Below, one piece after another: positions 11,395 through 26,800 of a stretch of DNA of 64,000 nt. The DNA lies in contig JADLSH010000001.1 of the NCBI GenBank assembly GCA_016169945.1, forward strand, positions 1 to 64,000, written 5' to 3'. This DNA is from Trachythela sp. YZ-2020. Taxonomy: Eukaryota; Cnidaria; Anthozoa; Malacalcyonacea; Clavulariidae. Under the pieces are notes generated by a model, which was not told the origin of the DNA, did not search any database, and worked only from the letters and a program-made list of their open reading frames with translations. A program made the translations under genes and the position numbers. Each line of letters begins with the position of its first letter. The stretch's first letter is position 1.

Positions 11395-14300
11395 TACCTT
11401 TTCTCCAATTTTCTTTTCAAAAGCAATATATCCTGTAATTTTTGATAAAGACAACAAATTTTATAATGTTTTATAAGGACGTCTCTCACTTGCTTAGTAA
11501 GATAATCGACTCGTAAGGACATTGCGTCATTGACGGCTCGCATCAGGTTGACCACCAACTGAGTGCTTGTTCGTTCAACCGTGAAGATTTGATTTGTCTA
11601 GTATGCGATTGTTGGCCTTTTCAATCTTTAACACTATAACACTAAACAACTAAGGGATGGCCCTTACTGGACACTTAGCAAGAGCAGTTTAGGAATGATG
11701 CAGTATAAACAAAGCCGTAGTCTAGTTTTTTGAAACATTTGAAATCCAAAAATGAAGACAGAATTAGTACAGTCTAAGGTAAAGCAGAAGATCGGGAACA
11801 ACAGGAACTCAGAACTCGATATGATTAAGTCAGATTTTGAAGTTTGTAATTATATCTCATTCTCCAAGATTTTTTGCCTTATGATGGATGAGATCAAGGA
11901 CTTGATGAAAATTTAATCGGGTCCTAGGTCGTGATGGCAACTTAATCCAGTCGTAGGACTTCATCAGATTTCATGGTCAAGACTTGATCACACTTCATCC
12001 TAGTCTTAAAACTTGATCAAAACAACATCCAGTCCTAGGACTTGATCAAAACTTCAGCCAGTCCTAGGACTTGATCAAACTTCATGCAATCCTAGGACTT
12101 GATCAAAATATTGTTCAATCTTAAGACTTTATCACACTTCATCTCATTCTAGGACATAATCAGTCCACCTGTAAATGAACATTTTTATATAATTTTATAC
12201 TAATATATAACAGAAATGAACTTGTTACACTGCATGGCACCACTCATATATTTTTCCTTTCGCCTTATGGAATTGTCTGAAGAAATGTTGAATAAGTTAT
12301 AATTTTCTTAATATTCTCATTGACGGCTCTCGTCAGGTTGACCACCAACTGAGTGCTTGTCCGTTCAACCGTGAAGATTTGATTTATGTATGCGCCTGCT
12401 GGCCATTTCCGATTGTGTACGAACTTATTCCGATCATTCACGATGATTTTCGCAGAATGAAGCTATCACATTTGCCCTAAATCAAATAAGGAATTTCTCT
12501 TTGACGAGTAAAATCGTTTGTCGTTAGCAAGAGTCCAGGTAACTAAAGGGTTATGATTATCTGTGGACTAGACTGATCACTAGATTGGGGGACCCTGCGT
12601 GGATTAGTAAGGGTTAAACAGTAAACAGTCTGTTAGGATCTTGCCGAAGACCGTGCCCGGCGAGGGTACATTCTAATCTCAGATAGGATATTTATATTGT
12701 ACATGCACGCGGGCAAGTATATGCACGTACAGTATACTGTCCGCTACTCCTCTGCAGATCAAGGTCATGTGAACGATATTATGAAAGTCGATGTCGCAAG
12801 ATACAGTGTATTACGGCCATGTTACACCGGGCAATTTTTGCTGGAAACATCGCTCTGTGTCCGACATTGCGTAGTAAGTTGTAGCAAAATTGCCTCGTGT
12901 AAAATGGCCTTTCGTGTAAAGATATATAACTTTGTTAACAATGCGCTCGCCTCACGAAACGCAACGATCGCATGCACCAAACACTTATATTTAACAATTA
13001 TACCACGAGTTCGAGTCGTATATTTAACAGTTATTCTACGAACTCGAGTCGGATATGAGCTGATAGCCGACGAGACGCGATAGCGCCGAGTCGGCTATCA
13101 GTCATATACGACGAGAGTGAGTAGAATAACTGTTTTATTATATACACAAGCTCTGGATATGAACAGAACATTTTGGCGTACTTTTTTCAAGTAAAACTTG
13201 AATTTCCTCTTCATTTAATTGTCCAAATCTGCCAGCCAATTTTCTACTTTTCTCTACTAGCAGGATATGAGCTAATATCCTGCTAGTAGAGAACCAATCA
13301 GATTGCAGAATACCTCATATCCAGAGCTTGTGTATATAATAAGTGCTGATAGCCGACGAGGTGCGTAGCACCGAGTCTGCTATCAGCCATTTACGACGAG
13401 ACCGATCGGTTTTAGTACAGTATTGCTTGATATAAAAAGTTTGAGATATTTTATATAATTTTTGTGTGGCAAAGTAAGTGCTTACTGACTGCAAATTTAT
13501 TTGTTTTTTCGTGCGGCTTTTCGAAAAATTTATATTCTCATTCATAAACATGTTTTTTCGCTACTCTTTCGCTATTAATTCTGTAGTAAAGTTTTATTTA
13601 AACTGATATATTTCGCTGTTTTCTGGTTCGCAAAACTCTTGTAGTTTTTGTGCCGCCATATTGTTTTCGCTACTCACTGTATATGAGCTGATATACAGCG
13701 AGAAGCTCAGCCAATCAGATTGCAGAATAAGTCATATACGGTGGATGACTATATAGTAAATACATATATCAAATAACCAATTTATTGATCAGGTGGGAAA
13801 AGACCTTCTAAAATTGGAGATGGATTTTATCAAGTCCTAGCATTAGATAAAATCGATCACTTTCTACGAGTGGTAAAGTTTTGATCAAGTCCTAGGACTG
13901 AATAAGGTTTTGATCATGATCAAGTCATGAGACTAATTGAAGTTTTGATCAAGTCTTAGGACTGGATGAATTTTGACCAAGTCCTATCATTGGATGAAGT
14001 TTTGATCAAGTCGTAGGGCCTGATGAATTTTGATCAAATTAAGAGACTAGATGAAGTTTTATAAGATTGGGTGAATTTTGATCAAGTTCTAGGACTGACT
14101 TACGTTTTGAATAAGTCGTAGAATTGAATAAAGTTTGATCAAATTCTGGGACTAGATGAAATTTGATTAAGTCCTATGATTGGATGAAGTTTGATCAAGC
14201 CCTTGAACTGGATAAAATTTGATTAAGTCCTAGAATTGGATGAAGTGTGATAAAGTCTTACGATTGGATAATATTTTGATCAAGTCCAACGACTGGATGA

Positions 14301-14945
14301 AGTTTGACCAAGTCTTAGGACGGGATGATGTTTGATCAAGTGCTAGGACTGGATGAAGTTTGATCAAGTCCTAGTACTGGATGAAGTTTGATCAAGTCCA
14401 ACGACTGGATAAAATTTTCATCAATCCCTGGGACTCAGTTAAGTTTTCATCATCTCCTAAGTCTCAACCATAATCTTGGTATGGAGAATGAGATATAATT
14501 ACAAATATTACAATAGGACTATTTGTATCGAGTTGTGAGTTCCTCTTTGTTCCCGATCTTCTGCTTTACCTTAGACTGTACTAATTCTGTCTTCATTTTT
14601 CGATTTCAAATGTTTAAAAAAACTTGACTATAGCTTCGTTTATACTGCATCACTCCTAAACTGCTCTTGCTAAGTGTCAAGTAAGGGCCATCCCTTAGTT
14701 GTTTAGTGTTATGACAAGAGGAGACAAGAGTACCCGGGGAAAACCTGGTGTGTTTGGTAGAGTCAAACTGGAAAAATCTCCTCGTATGGGACTCAGGCGA
14801 AATTATACTCAGAAAACACCAAGTTGCAGAAATCAAACCACATCACAAAGGTGAAAGGCACATGCATTAAGCACCTGCTGTGCCAACACCTCAAATATAA
14901 GAAATGGAAGCAAAAGAACATGGCGGTATAGTGCCTAGAAAGATT
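11395..14945. mobile_element. Composite foldback element FB3
   Basis: It has the same parts as FB2: core fragment (11395-11630), left terminus lacking about 120 bp (11640-11880), one array orientation (11880-12160), core (12168-12960), opposite array (13800-14450), and a right terminus (14460-14945). The right terminus contains ccacatcacaaaggtgaaag, the complement of the FB2 left end. The core is interrupted at about 13000-13760 by hairpin-rich sequence. The right edge coincides with the start of the duplicated flank of lectin gene B. Confidence 0.7.
13040..13745. mobile_element. Cluster of nested hairpin elements inside FB3
   Basis: Several short inverted repeats follow one another. Gctgatagccgacgag and gccgagtcggctatcag form a hairpin near 13060-13115. 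Tctactagcaggatat pairs with atatcctgctagtaga at 13253-13294. Gctgatagccgacgaggtgc at 13346 repeats the first hairpin. Caatcagattgcagaata occurs at about 13305 and again near 13715. These look like short non-autonomous hairpin transposons inserted into one another. No coding sequence is seen. Confidence 0.55.
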
Positions 14946-15074
14946 GAGAACGATTGAGACAAAAGGAAACACAATGTTATAACATTTTGTTTTATTGTTA
15001 CCATATAAAGATAAACTTTTCTATTAACAAAAGTGTTTGGTTGAGTTAATTGCTCGTGTTTGTCTACTAGCTGT

Positions 15075-15440
15075 AATTTAGGTATTGAAAATTTACACAA
15101 GAGTTGACAACTTCAAAATATTTCTATTTTATCTAAGTTATATATAAACATATATATGTATTTCAAGTTGCATAGTATGTTTTTAGCGGTGTTATTCAGG
15201 ACCTGAGTACGAGTTAGTAATTTGTACCAAAAGGTCGTTGGCTATTTGATATTAGAGAAAAAATTTTACATTGTTAGACACGCAGTATGGATTTGTAAAA
15301 GTGCATATTAAGTCGACCATTGGTGTGAGTTCTACTTAATGCTCTAATAAGGATTAAGCTAAATATAGTCCTGTATAAGTCCATGGTTGATTTCTGCTTA
15401 AAGTTCTAAGCAATAAGCTAAATGTAGTCCCTTACGTTCA
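15075..15440. repeat. Duplicated 3' flank of lectin gene B
   Basis: It matches 985-1062, 1365-1630 and 5421-5440 in order and orientation. This is the uninterrupted version of the flank, showing that the LINE, palindrome and 28-bp repeat beside gene A are later insertions or expansions. Confidence 0.7.
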
Positions 15441-15486
15441 CTGATAAACAACAAATTTACAATCTTTCCGTTTCAACAAAAACGAG

Positions 15487-15492
15487 TTTATT
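15487..15492 (-). terminator. Poly(A) signal AATAAA of lectin gene B
   Basis: AATAAA on the minus strand about 50 nt past the gene B stop codon, in sequence nearly identical to the gene A 3' UTR. Confidence 0.7.
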
Positions 15493-15542
15493 TATAAGAA
15501 CGTCCATCGGTTATCGTGAAAAAATGGTTGCTCGTGTTGTCT

Positions 15543-18135
<2,593 letters not shown>

Positions 18136-18141
18136 TTCCTA
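18136..18141 (-). promoter_or_regulatory. Splice acceptor just upstream of the gene B start codon
   Basis: The minus strand reads ttttttctgtag, gaa, ATG. The acceptor AG is three nucleotides from the start codon, as in genes A and C. Confidence 0.55.
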
Positions 18142-21002
18142 CAGAAAAAAGATTAAAGGGAAGGTTATACTACGAAATCAATGCTATAATATCTATGTTT
18201 TAACAAGTGATTACAATGTTTGTTTATGATTCAAATAGCATATAGGAACCTTAAAAGAAACTGTAAAGAATATGTAATATAATATGTATAATACAATATA
18301 AAGTAATATATCATTTTGACGCTTTACTTCCATTTAGGACCACGAAATAGTAACATATGGTCACTGTCAGCCATTTTGTGTCTGTGATTTTCTATAATTC
18401 AACCACGTTATCAGCAATACGTTCGTATTCATAAATAACAATAATTTTATGTACAATAAACAAGCAATTAAAGAAAAACGTTTTTCCACCGTTTGTAAAC
18501 CGGCATTCGTTCGTGTTCTTAATGATGATTTTTATCATTTAAGAAACGAAATCTCGACAAAACCAATGTTCGTATTTCGTTTGCCAAATTGTTATATAAG
18601 ATCATCCCTACAAGTCACAACTCGAACTTATCGATACCAACCTACCAAAATGTATCCTCCAGGCTTTTTAAAAGAATATTTTATTGAAATTAAGATCTAT
18701 TTAACAAAAGCTATTCAACATCTTTTTGCTTTTCATCTTGCGCGAATGACATAACTGTTAGAATCATAAAGTCATCGACTTAACAATCACGTGACAATTT
18801 TATTAATTTTGCTTTAATAAAAACTGACAGAAAAGGGAAATTGAAGTACATTTGTCAAAAATATAAAAGCCCTTACATTATTTTTGGATATAAGTAAAAA
18901 AATTCGAATAAGGGAGGTATTATAACGAATAAGTTATATCTGTATTTGTAACTATGACCTGACTATATTAATGGTTCACCGAGCCGTGCTAATGAACTAC
19001 CTTGAAAAAGGATTTATTTCGCAGTAAAGCAACGAGTTTATGATATATTTTACGAAAGAATAGATTATTCTGTTACATACCTTAATCCTAGATCTGTTTG
19101 ATGTTGTATAATGAAAATATTCCCTTCGAACACGATAAGTTCCCCGGACCTGTTGAGTCGTTTTTACGGATCAAGAATATTTCCTAGTTCACTGGTATTT
19201 TTCACGCTTGCCTGGCTCATCCAATCACAGCGCGAGCACCTGCTTGGATACTTCAAACAAAATAGGCAACGCTCCTCCGTCTGAGATCATGCAAGACTTG
19301 CAAACATTTGGACGTTTTGACCAATCGCAAGCACGCTGTTTAATCAAGCGTCCATTTCTGTCGTCTGTATAGCGATGATAACATCCGTTGATTGTTTCGG
19401 TGTGATATTTTTGTTATCCTTGCACGGAACTAGCTTTGCAAGGTTCTTGTATAGGTTCGCATGGCGATATTAAATATGATTGATTTGTTTTGTGGAAAAT
19501 GCCACGTCTATTTCGCAAAATCCGTAAAGGTACGTCGCTTACACGCTGCAATTTGTCGGGCCGATTTCAGGTTTTGCTGAATGTTAATGACGAATATGTC
19601 CAGTTGGTGAAGTGGTCAGATGACGTTTGCTATGTATTTTTTATGTATCAAAAAGTGCATCTGAAATTAGCCCAACAAATCGCAGCGTCTAAACGTACCT
19701 TAACCCCGAATCATTATTAGTGCCAATGCTTGGTGCCGATGGGCTGGAAGGTGCTAGGGCTTCCCCTTGTGGCTATGTCCTGTTTTTTACCTAATGGCTT
19801 GTTCATACGAGCCTGGCTGGTCCGGTAAACCGGGGCTGGCTTGTGAGTGGCGAGATCCTGCCTCATATAATGTTTTGATACGTTTTCGACATTTGATTCA
19901 CACGAGGAGCCGGGGCAGCCAGGTTTTCCGGTCTCCCGAGCGAGTCGTTTTGAACATGCGCTGTAGTTGTCCAGCTTGACTGTTTTTGTCCGCTTTAGCC
20001 TTCGTGTGCACGCCAGGGGAGTTGAACTACATCACAGAGGACTGCATTCAACTTTCTTGGCTTGCACTGAACTACATCACAGAGGACTGCATTCAACTTT
20101 CTTGGCTTGCACGCGCGACTAATTACACACGTGACTTGTATAGATCGCTCGCCCCGCGCGCGGACAACATGACCGTAACGGGAAAGGCCTATATGAATGC
20201 AATAAGCGAGCCAGCACTGCAAAACGCATGGTTTACAGCGCATGCTCTATTCCGCCTAGAAACCAGCTAAAAGTCTACTACATGTAAGTAAGGAAACGAA
20301 ACCTCCTGAAGTAGCTGCCGACGACAAAAATAGCATTTTGCAAAATATGCAAAAATTTCATGTTCCTGCCAAAATGGCACGGGAATTTGAGTCTTGCTAT
20401 AGCGCTTGTCGGGCTAGCCGTCTCAGAAAATTACCCGCAATCAATGTTTTGCCCGCTCGCTGCAGGCCTGCAAGGGAGAGTTAGGCATTACTTATTAACA
20501 TTTAGCATTAAGCGTTTTTGATCAATAAATTTAGGCGAAGAAGGCTGTTCATTGACATTGGTATATAAAACTGGCTAGTTTTTTAAGATTTGCCTAGTTT
20601 CAACTATACACTCAACGCTTACACTCAACTTTAACCAACTAGTTAAAATTTCAAATGTCAAACGTTTTGACACGCCTTATATACTATTTAGTAGGAAAGT
20701 CTTTCGAACTGAATTCACATCTGCAGAAAAGAGTTTTATCAAAGACAAAGTAAATTTGTGTTCAAAATCGTTAAGCTATATATACAAGCAAGCGAATACT
20801 TTAATTGACATTGTAAAAACAACATTTAAACAAAATCAACTGCAATAACAGCACAGCATATTCCGCAAAACCATTTCATCTACCGGGTGGGGCAAAAAAA
20901 AGTACGACTGTTTCATTTAGTATAACTTAAAAACTAAAAGAGCTATTACACTTAAACAAGCTTTTTGGCATTCAGCGATGTCTAACTTAAATTTTGATAT
21001 AT
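18142..21002. other. Intergenic region between divergent genes B and C, left part
   Basis: It holds the unseen 5' leader and promoter of gene B. No gene is supported. The frame at 18449-18754 (101 codons) has no recognisable domain. A GC-richer block at 19790-19985, reading gcctggctggtccggtaaac, looks like a transposon fragment. A 45-bp tandem duplication is listed separately. Confidence 0.4.
20022..20111 (+). repeat. 45-bp tandem duplication
   Basis: Gaactacatcacagaggact through cttggcttgcac occurs twice in direct succession with no mismatch visible. The open frames on both strands across it are artefacts of the duplication. Confidence 0.9.
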
Positions 21003-21382
21003 GCCATGTGCATGTTCATGCAATATTGACTGAGATAGCTGCGTTTAGTAAACTTGACTAAACACTTTTGGAACTGTCGAAAATTAGCTAAAAACGGCCT
21101 ATTAAACTAATTTGATAACCGTTACCATTTTATCGTAAGTATTATTTAAATGAAGTGAAGTTGAAGTTAGAAATGTTTCTTGAATAGATATGCTCTTTTA
21201 TTCTAACATTTGGCCTTCTAACTTCAACTTCACTTCATTGAAACGAATACTTGCGTAAAATGCTAATGGTTATCAAATTATTCAATAGGCCATTTTTAGC
21301 TAATTCTCGACACTTCCAAAAATGTTTACTCAAGTTTAAATGCAGCTATCTTGGTCAATATTGCATGAAAATGCACATGGCA
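21003..21382. mobile_element. Foldback MITE of about 380 bp
   Basis: Inverted arms: gccatgtgcatgttcatgca at the left pairs with tgcatgaaaatgcacatggc at the right. Pairing continues inward through ttagctaaaaacggcctatt and aataggccatttttagctaa to an inner pair of aagtgaagttgaagttag and ctaacttcaacttcactt. No coding sequence. Confidence 0.8.
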
Positions 21383-21389
21383 CATGGCC

Positions 21390-23882
21390 AGTAAATTTAG
21401 TCAAGTATTCATGCATGAATTATACACGCACTAATTACCCATTCAATTCTCTTCAGCCCGGGAAAGCAAATCAAATTATTTCACAACTAAAGGTAAATGT
21501 TCGAAATGCAAGTTTTTTGCGGTTAAATTTGTATTTTTTCCATGAATCGAATGGTAGACTTGTTTCCGTCACTTTGATTGAAAACACGAGTCATGATAAT
21601 TCAAAAATATTTCACTCTTTTCATCAGATTTAAAGAGAGCATTTTCAGTCGTTTTAATTACGAGAGCAGCATGGACCAGTTCAGTTTCTAACCAGGGTGT
21701 AATTATTTTTTTTCTATTTATGTTTTCGTGTCTAGGAAAAACCAAATAAGTGGAAAACAACGCTGGGATAACATGAGAGGTGAGACTGGGAGACACGGAG
21801 GTAAATGAGGTGACAAAGGGCTTTGACGACCGTGTACATTAATGTACCCACATGATCATCAAGTAAGTTAAATATATACCAGAAATCCTCTATTAAGCCA
21901 GCCTCAAAAAACCCCATCGAGTATAATTATCGACAACTAAACTAAACTAAAGTATAGCGATAAACGATATATTTGAGCCGACTTGAGGATTTGTACGATT
22001 AAACTACCTGAAATTATAACAAGAAGTACAAGAATTTCGAAGCTTCGAACGAAGCCCTTTATAAATGCTCGTAACGGACGAGTTAAGTTTATAGGATGCA
22101 ATTATCATATACTGCATGCTAGGATACGATATTATATGGCTAGAAGGCGGCAAGAGTATATACTATATACGTTTTAATCGCCGTGAATGTAATCGTCAAG
22201 GCCGTGTGACAGCATCTCAATCATTCCTACATAAGACCTCTTGCACTCTACCTGCAGAATGTCAAGAAAAAAGTATGCTTATAACTATCAAACGTCCCGA
22301 GGTTTAGCTTTCGGTTGTATACTAAAACAAGTGCTAAATACATTGGCTTGCAGGGACCCATTCCTTAAGCCTATTATCGCGCGAGGCTAACCGAAAAGTA
22401 ATGTGATTACTATATATATTATAGGTTAAAATTTATTGCGTGAAAATGGAAATCGTGAAACCGACCTGGAACGTGCAGCAGGTTTTGTCGCCTACCAAAT
22501 CACATTCGTGAACATATTTTTCATTCGGAAAATAGTTCTAAAGACAGCAACCGGAAAAACTCGAAGATGAATTTCGAATTAAAGTTCTATTATTAATTTC
22601 AAGTGCAGCATAACATATAACGCAATGCGACTTAACTTACAGTATGGCTAGAAAACAGAGTTTATAACTCCAATGTGAAGCCGGTAATTTCGAAGAGCCG
22701 CTAACAGAACAATGGAAAAAATTATTTGATTTGGTTAAGAGTCGTATTCTTGGTACACCAGTCACAAATGTTTGTTTACCTAATTTTCCCGCCTTTTTCG
22801 TTAAATGTATTCGTCGCAGCAATTAAACAAATTAAGCAGAGACGAAACAATATGAGCGTATCCATCCTCTCCTCGAATTCTAGTTTGTGAGTTGTGTTCG
22901 CACAAATTATATGACTCGTGTGTTTCTAATACATAACTGTTAGAAACAGGAAAGTAGAAAGAAGAAACACGAATACCGAGTCTCTTTCTTCTATGTTTTC
23001 AACAGTTAATAATAAAAATAATAAAAATATTAAAACTGTAAACACATCAGCAAGCAAGCAGTTATTGGTTTGACAATTTTTATACAGTTATTTTCATGCG
23101 CAGCGGCTAACGTTGAAAGTTAAATGTTTAAAGCTTTCTATATATACAGCTAATTACTATAGCTCTTTACCAAACCAATCAAAACTATATCTACATCGAG
23201 TTGAACACTGGTATAATAAAAAGAGTTGTAGTTGTAAGTACAAAAATGTATATATTCTATTTACAATTTCTAAAAATCGTTATTGTACTACAACTTAAGT
23301 TACATTTGTACTTTCTATAGCAAAATAGTACAGTACAAATCAGTATATCAATCAAAGAAACTACATATATACTTATTTAATATACACGTTATTAAAGTTC
23401 TCTATTATATCAATAAATCCTGATAACCACTCGCCATCTTGAGCCAAAAGAAGTCTCATGTCTTCGCTAGAAACATTCAAGCAGACTCTTCGTCGCGCTT
23501 GCTGCCATTTTACCGCGATTTTTCAAACCTACCAAATGATCAGGCCAAATTTGAGTGCATTCGATTCCGTCCTGGACCTGTCTTGTGTTTGCTAAATACT
23601 GTAATCTGATTGGACGAGAGCGCGATGTTATAATAACATATAACGATAGAATAATATACAACCCGTTGGTTGCCTGGTAGTTATTTTTACGCTCGACTAC
23701 ATTATTTTCAAATACTTTTGCAATGAGGCAAGATTAATTTGGGATTCCGAATTGGAAAACAATCGTTGCTGGCGATTAAGTCACCCGAAGGTAAAATTTT
23801 CTGGTCGATGTCGTTTTCACTCTAAGGTTCTGCTAACTGGATTTTTACTATACGTTTACAACCTGATTTGAATATCATCTAT
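21390..23882. other. Intergenic region upstream of gene C, no gene seen
   Basis: AT-rich sequence with short frames lacking domains. The pairing around 22925-22990 (tctaatacataactgttaga and a run of gaaagaagaaac complementary to gtttctttcttct-like sequence) suggests another small hairpin element. The promoter of gene C must lie in or near this stretch, but I could not place it. Confidence 0.35.
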
Positions 23883-23887
23883 AGGTT
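23883..23887 (+). promoter_or_regulatory. Splice acceptor just upstream of the gene C start codon
   Basis: The sequence reads tcatctatag, gtt, ATG. The AG is three nucleotides from the start codon, the same spacing as in genes A and B on the other strand. Confidence 0.5.
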
Positions 23888-26800
23888 ATGGGCGTTTTCG
23901 CGGCATCTTTGCCATTCCTATTGGGGTTATCCCTGGTCAGATTATCGGTAAGTGATCAACTACATGTTGTTTAACTATTCAACCTTATCATGAGAGAACA
24001 TGGCTTCTACAATTATATTATTTTAGCCTTGACAGATTTTGTAGTTTTGCTGGCTTTCTAAATAGTTAGAATATATATTCCACAATTATTATGCTGTGAT
24101 ATCGTTAGTATTATCTTTCTAATTCTTTGTATGTTTATTAAAAATGTCCCATGGAAGTATGTTTTTCGAAAGATCCTTAAGAACAAATTTTTAATGATCT
24201 TACTAAAATTTCATAGTCTCTTTATTCCTTTATTACAAAGTAAGGGTTTTTGGTGAAGAAATGGCAACAAAATACGGAAAATCGTTTGTTTCTTGTAGCA
24301 TGTCATGCGAATAATTTGTCAAAATTGTACCTGTTAACGTATTTTCAAACGAGTCTTCAACATAGTCTAGGTTTGAAAATCTACTTTATCGATTATAATA
24401 ACTTACATTTTTAATTTATTCAACAATACATGCATATTTCAATGTGCGTTTTATGTGAATGTATTTGCTACTTTCGATATTGGCAAATTAGAGCGACTGA
24501 TTTTAGTTAAATGTCAAAACGTTATCTAAAAGAGCTAAAAGAATAGTTTGTCTTATTTTTTATAAGTATATTCATCGTAGATGTATTAAGATATGCATGG
24601 CTATAGTAAATTTTGAAATACGACTACTGATGATGATTGAAAGTGAAAGTATTTCAATTTGTTTGGAAAACAAATTTTGAGTAAGCATACATTTCAGTTG
24701 AAGAAGAAGTTTTTTTGTGTGTATGGATAAGACTATAAAACTCTGAATACTAACCATTACACTTGGGTGCATTTTCCTGTTCATTCCATTGAATATATCA
24801 TGAATCGGGAAACTTTACAAAACAGTTGATTAACGTGGAACCCTTGCTTTATTTTAGATTGAAAAATTGAACAAATTTTTCCATCTATTTGAATCTTATT
24901 GTGTATACGGTCATGGTCCATCATACTTTCTTTACGTTCGTAAGATATTTGTATAAAAATCTCGAAGATATTATAAAATCAACAATGAAAGTTTTACTAC
25001 GTTTTTAAGTTTCAGTCTTGCGTCACGCTTGACTTCATTTCAAATTCATAAAAGCGTTAGATATAGAAAGCGTTATAAAACCGTTACAACTTAATCAAAA
25101 ACCAATCCATTTAGTTTTCTCATTCGTCAGGCACATCTTTTTAACTTTTGGTTCATATTTTTAATTTCATATCAGTTCATTGTAAAGGATCTCTTATAAG
25201 TAGTTTTCCTTTCAATTGTCAAAACGTCGATGATTTAATAGGGCATGCAATGGTTAGGTAACTACACTCTTATATATATAGCATTATTATAGCTCAATGA
25301 TAAGCTAGCTAAGTGTACTCCATAGCCATTTTAGACCAAAAGCCTTATAGAAATCATTAAATGGGAGATATTTGGGAGTGACCATTAGAAAAATTATGGG
25401 TGTGGGGTAGGGAATAAACCAAAAAAATATCGCGCAAGCGAAAAAGAAGAAAATAATTCGTGCAATGAGGAAAGCAAAGAAAAAAATCCTTTCAAATTCC
25501 GCCAATAGATAGACGGCCGAAAAAATTCATGCAAACTGAAAATTCTACCCCCCCCCCCAATCACTATTTAATGGTCGTCCCTTAGACGGTGTCTTTCTGT
25601 TATGAGAAAATAAAATCGAATTGCTTATTTGGAAAATATGAGAAAATAAAATCGAATTGCTTATTTGGAAAATATCAAACCGTCTCAATGCAACTCTGAC
25701 GAAAAAGTCAATCATCAGCGTATCATGTATAACAAAATTAAATTTGAGAATAGGCTACAGAAGTATTTAGCAGAGAATGATGTGTTCGCCAAATATAGGC
25801 TTTGTTAGGCTATATACTAAGATTTTCTCGACATCTCGTACGATTGGAATAATAGTTGATGGTGTTTGTGGATGGAATATTCGAACGACCACCTTAGGCC
25901 TTCTAGCAGGAATCGAACCTGCGGCCCTGCGATTCCGGTGGAGCGCTCTAACCAACTGAGCTACAGAGCCCAGTTGCTGAGCATTAACCGCAAGTTCGTG
26001 TATATATATATATGGGAGGGATGCCAGTGTATGGTATGTGGGTAAATACTAAGATTTTTCTCGGAATCTCGTTCGGTGGGAATAATAGTTGATGGTGTTT
26101 GTGGATGAAATATCCGAACGAAAATAAATACATTTTTAGACCTAGCCAGGAGCAGTTGCGAAAAATGCAACCTTAGGCAGGAATCGAACCTGCGGCCCTG
26201 CGATTCCGGTGCAGCGCTCTAACCAACTGAGCTACAGAGTCCAGTTAAATTTGAGTTCTAGATTGTTTCGATGGGAAGTATATGAGTGAAGAAATAAATA
26301 GAACTGTTTTGTGTTAAGTGCAAATCTAAATAGGAATATCATTTTTTGTTCTTGTTTCTGATCTTCTTATTCCTTCCTTTACAGACGTCCGTTCCAGTAT
26401 CAGCCGTACCACCATTGCTAAACAAATTACTAAAAGATCAAAATGTCACATTGGGTTTCATCTTAAAAGGTCTTCAAGGACCGCCTGGACGAGATGGGAT
26501 CTCGGGAATGTCTGGACCTCCGGGTTTACAAGGTCCGCCCGGTGACCGAGGTGATCCGGGAGTTACCGGTATGGCTGGTGAAGCAGGATTGTCCGGACCT
26601 TCGGGTCTTCAAGGTCCTTCTGGTCTTGATGGCCAACCTGGATCTCCGGGTTTACCAGGTCCTCCCGGTTTGACCGGAGGGAGTGGTATGGCTGGTCCTC
26701 CTGGTTCACCTGGTTTCCAAGGTCCACCTGGTATGCCTGGACCCACACCTATCAGATACGTAAGTATACGAACATGCCTTTGTATATTAACATAGATATA

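Noticed and set aside
1..14450. CRISPR-like array in the ~28-bp repeats
   Set aside because: The units are degenerate and contiguous without spacers, occur in inverted arms, and the genome is eukaryotic.
8342..15100. Small open frames at 8342, 9878, 12697, 13315, 14606 and 14891
   Set aside because: Apart from the one at 14891, near the gene B flank, they lie in foldback-element termini, cores or hairpin inserts. Some (8342 and 14606) are the same terminal sequence in two copies. None has a recognisable domain.
25897..26242. Two tRNA genes
   Set aside because: A and B boxes are present, but the acceptor-stem halves do not pair and the anticodon stem is poor. The shared non-tRNA body marks them as SINEs.
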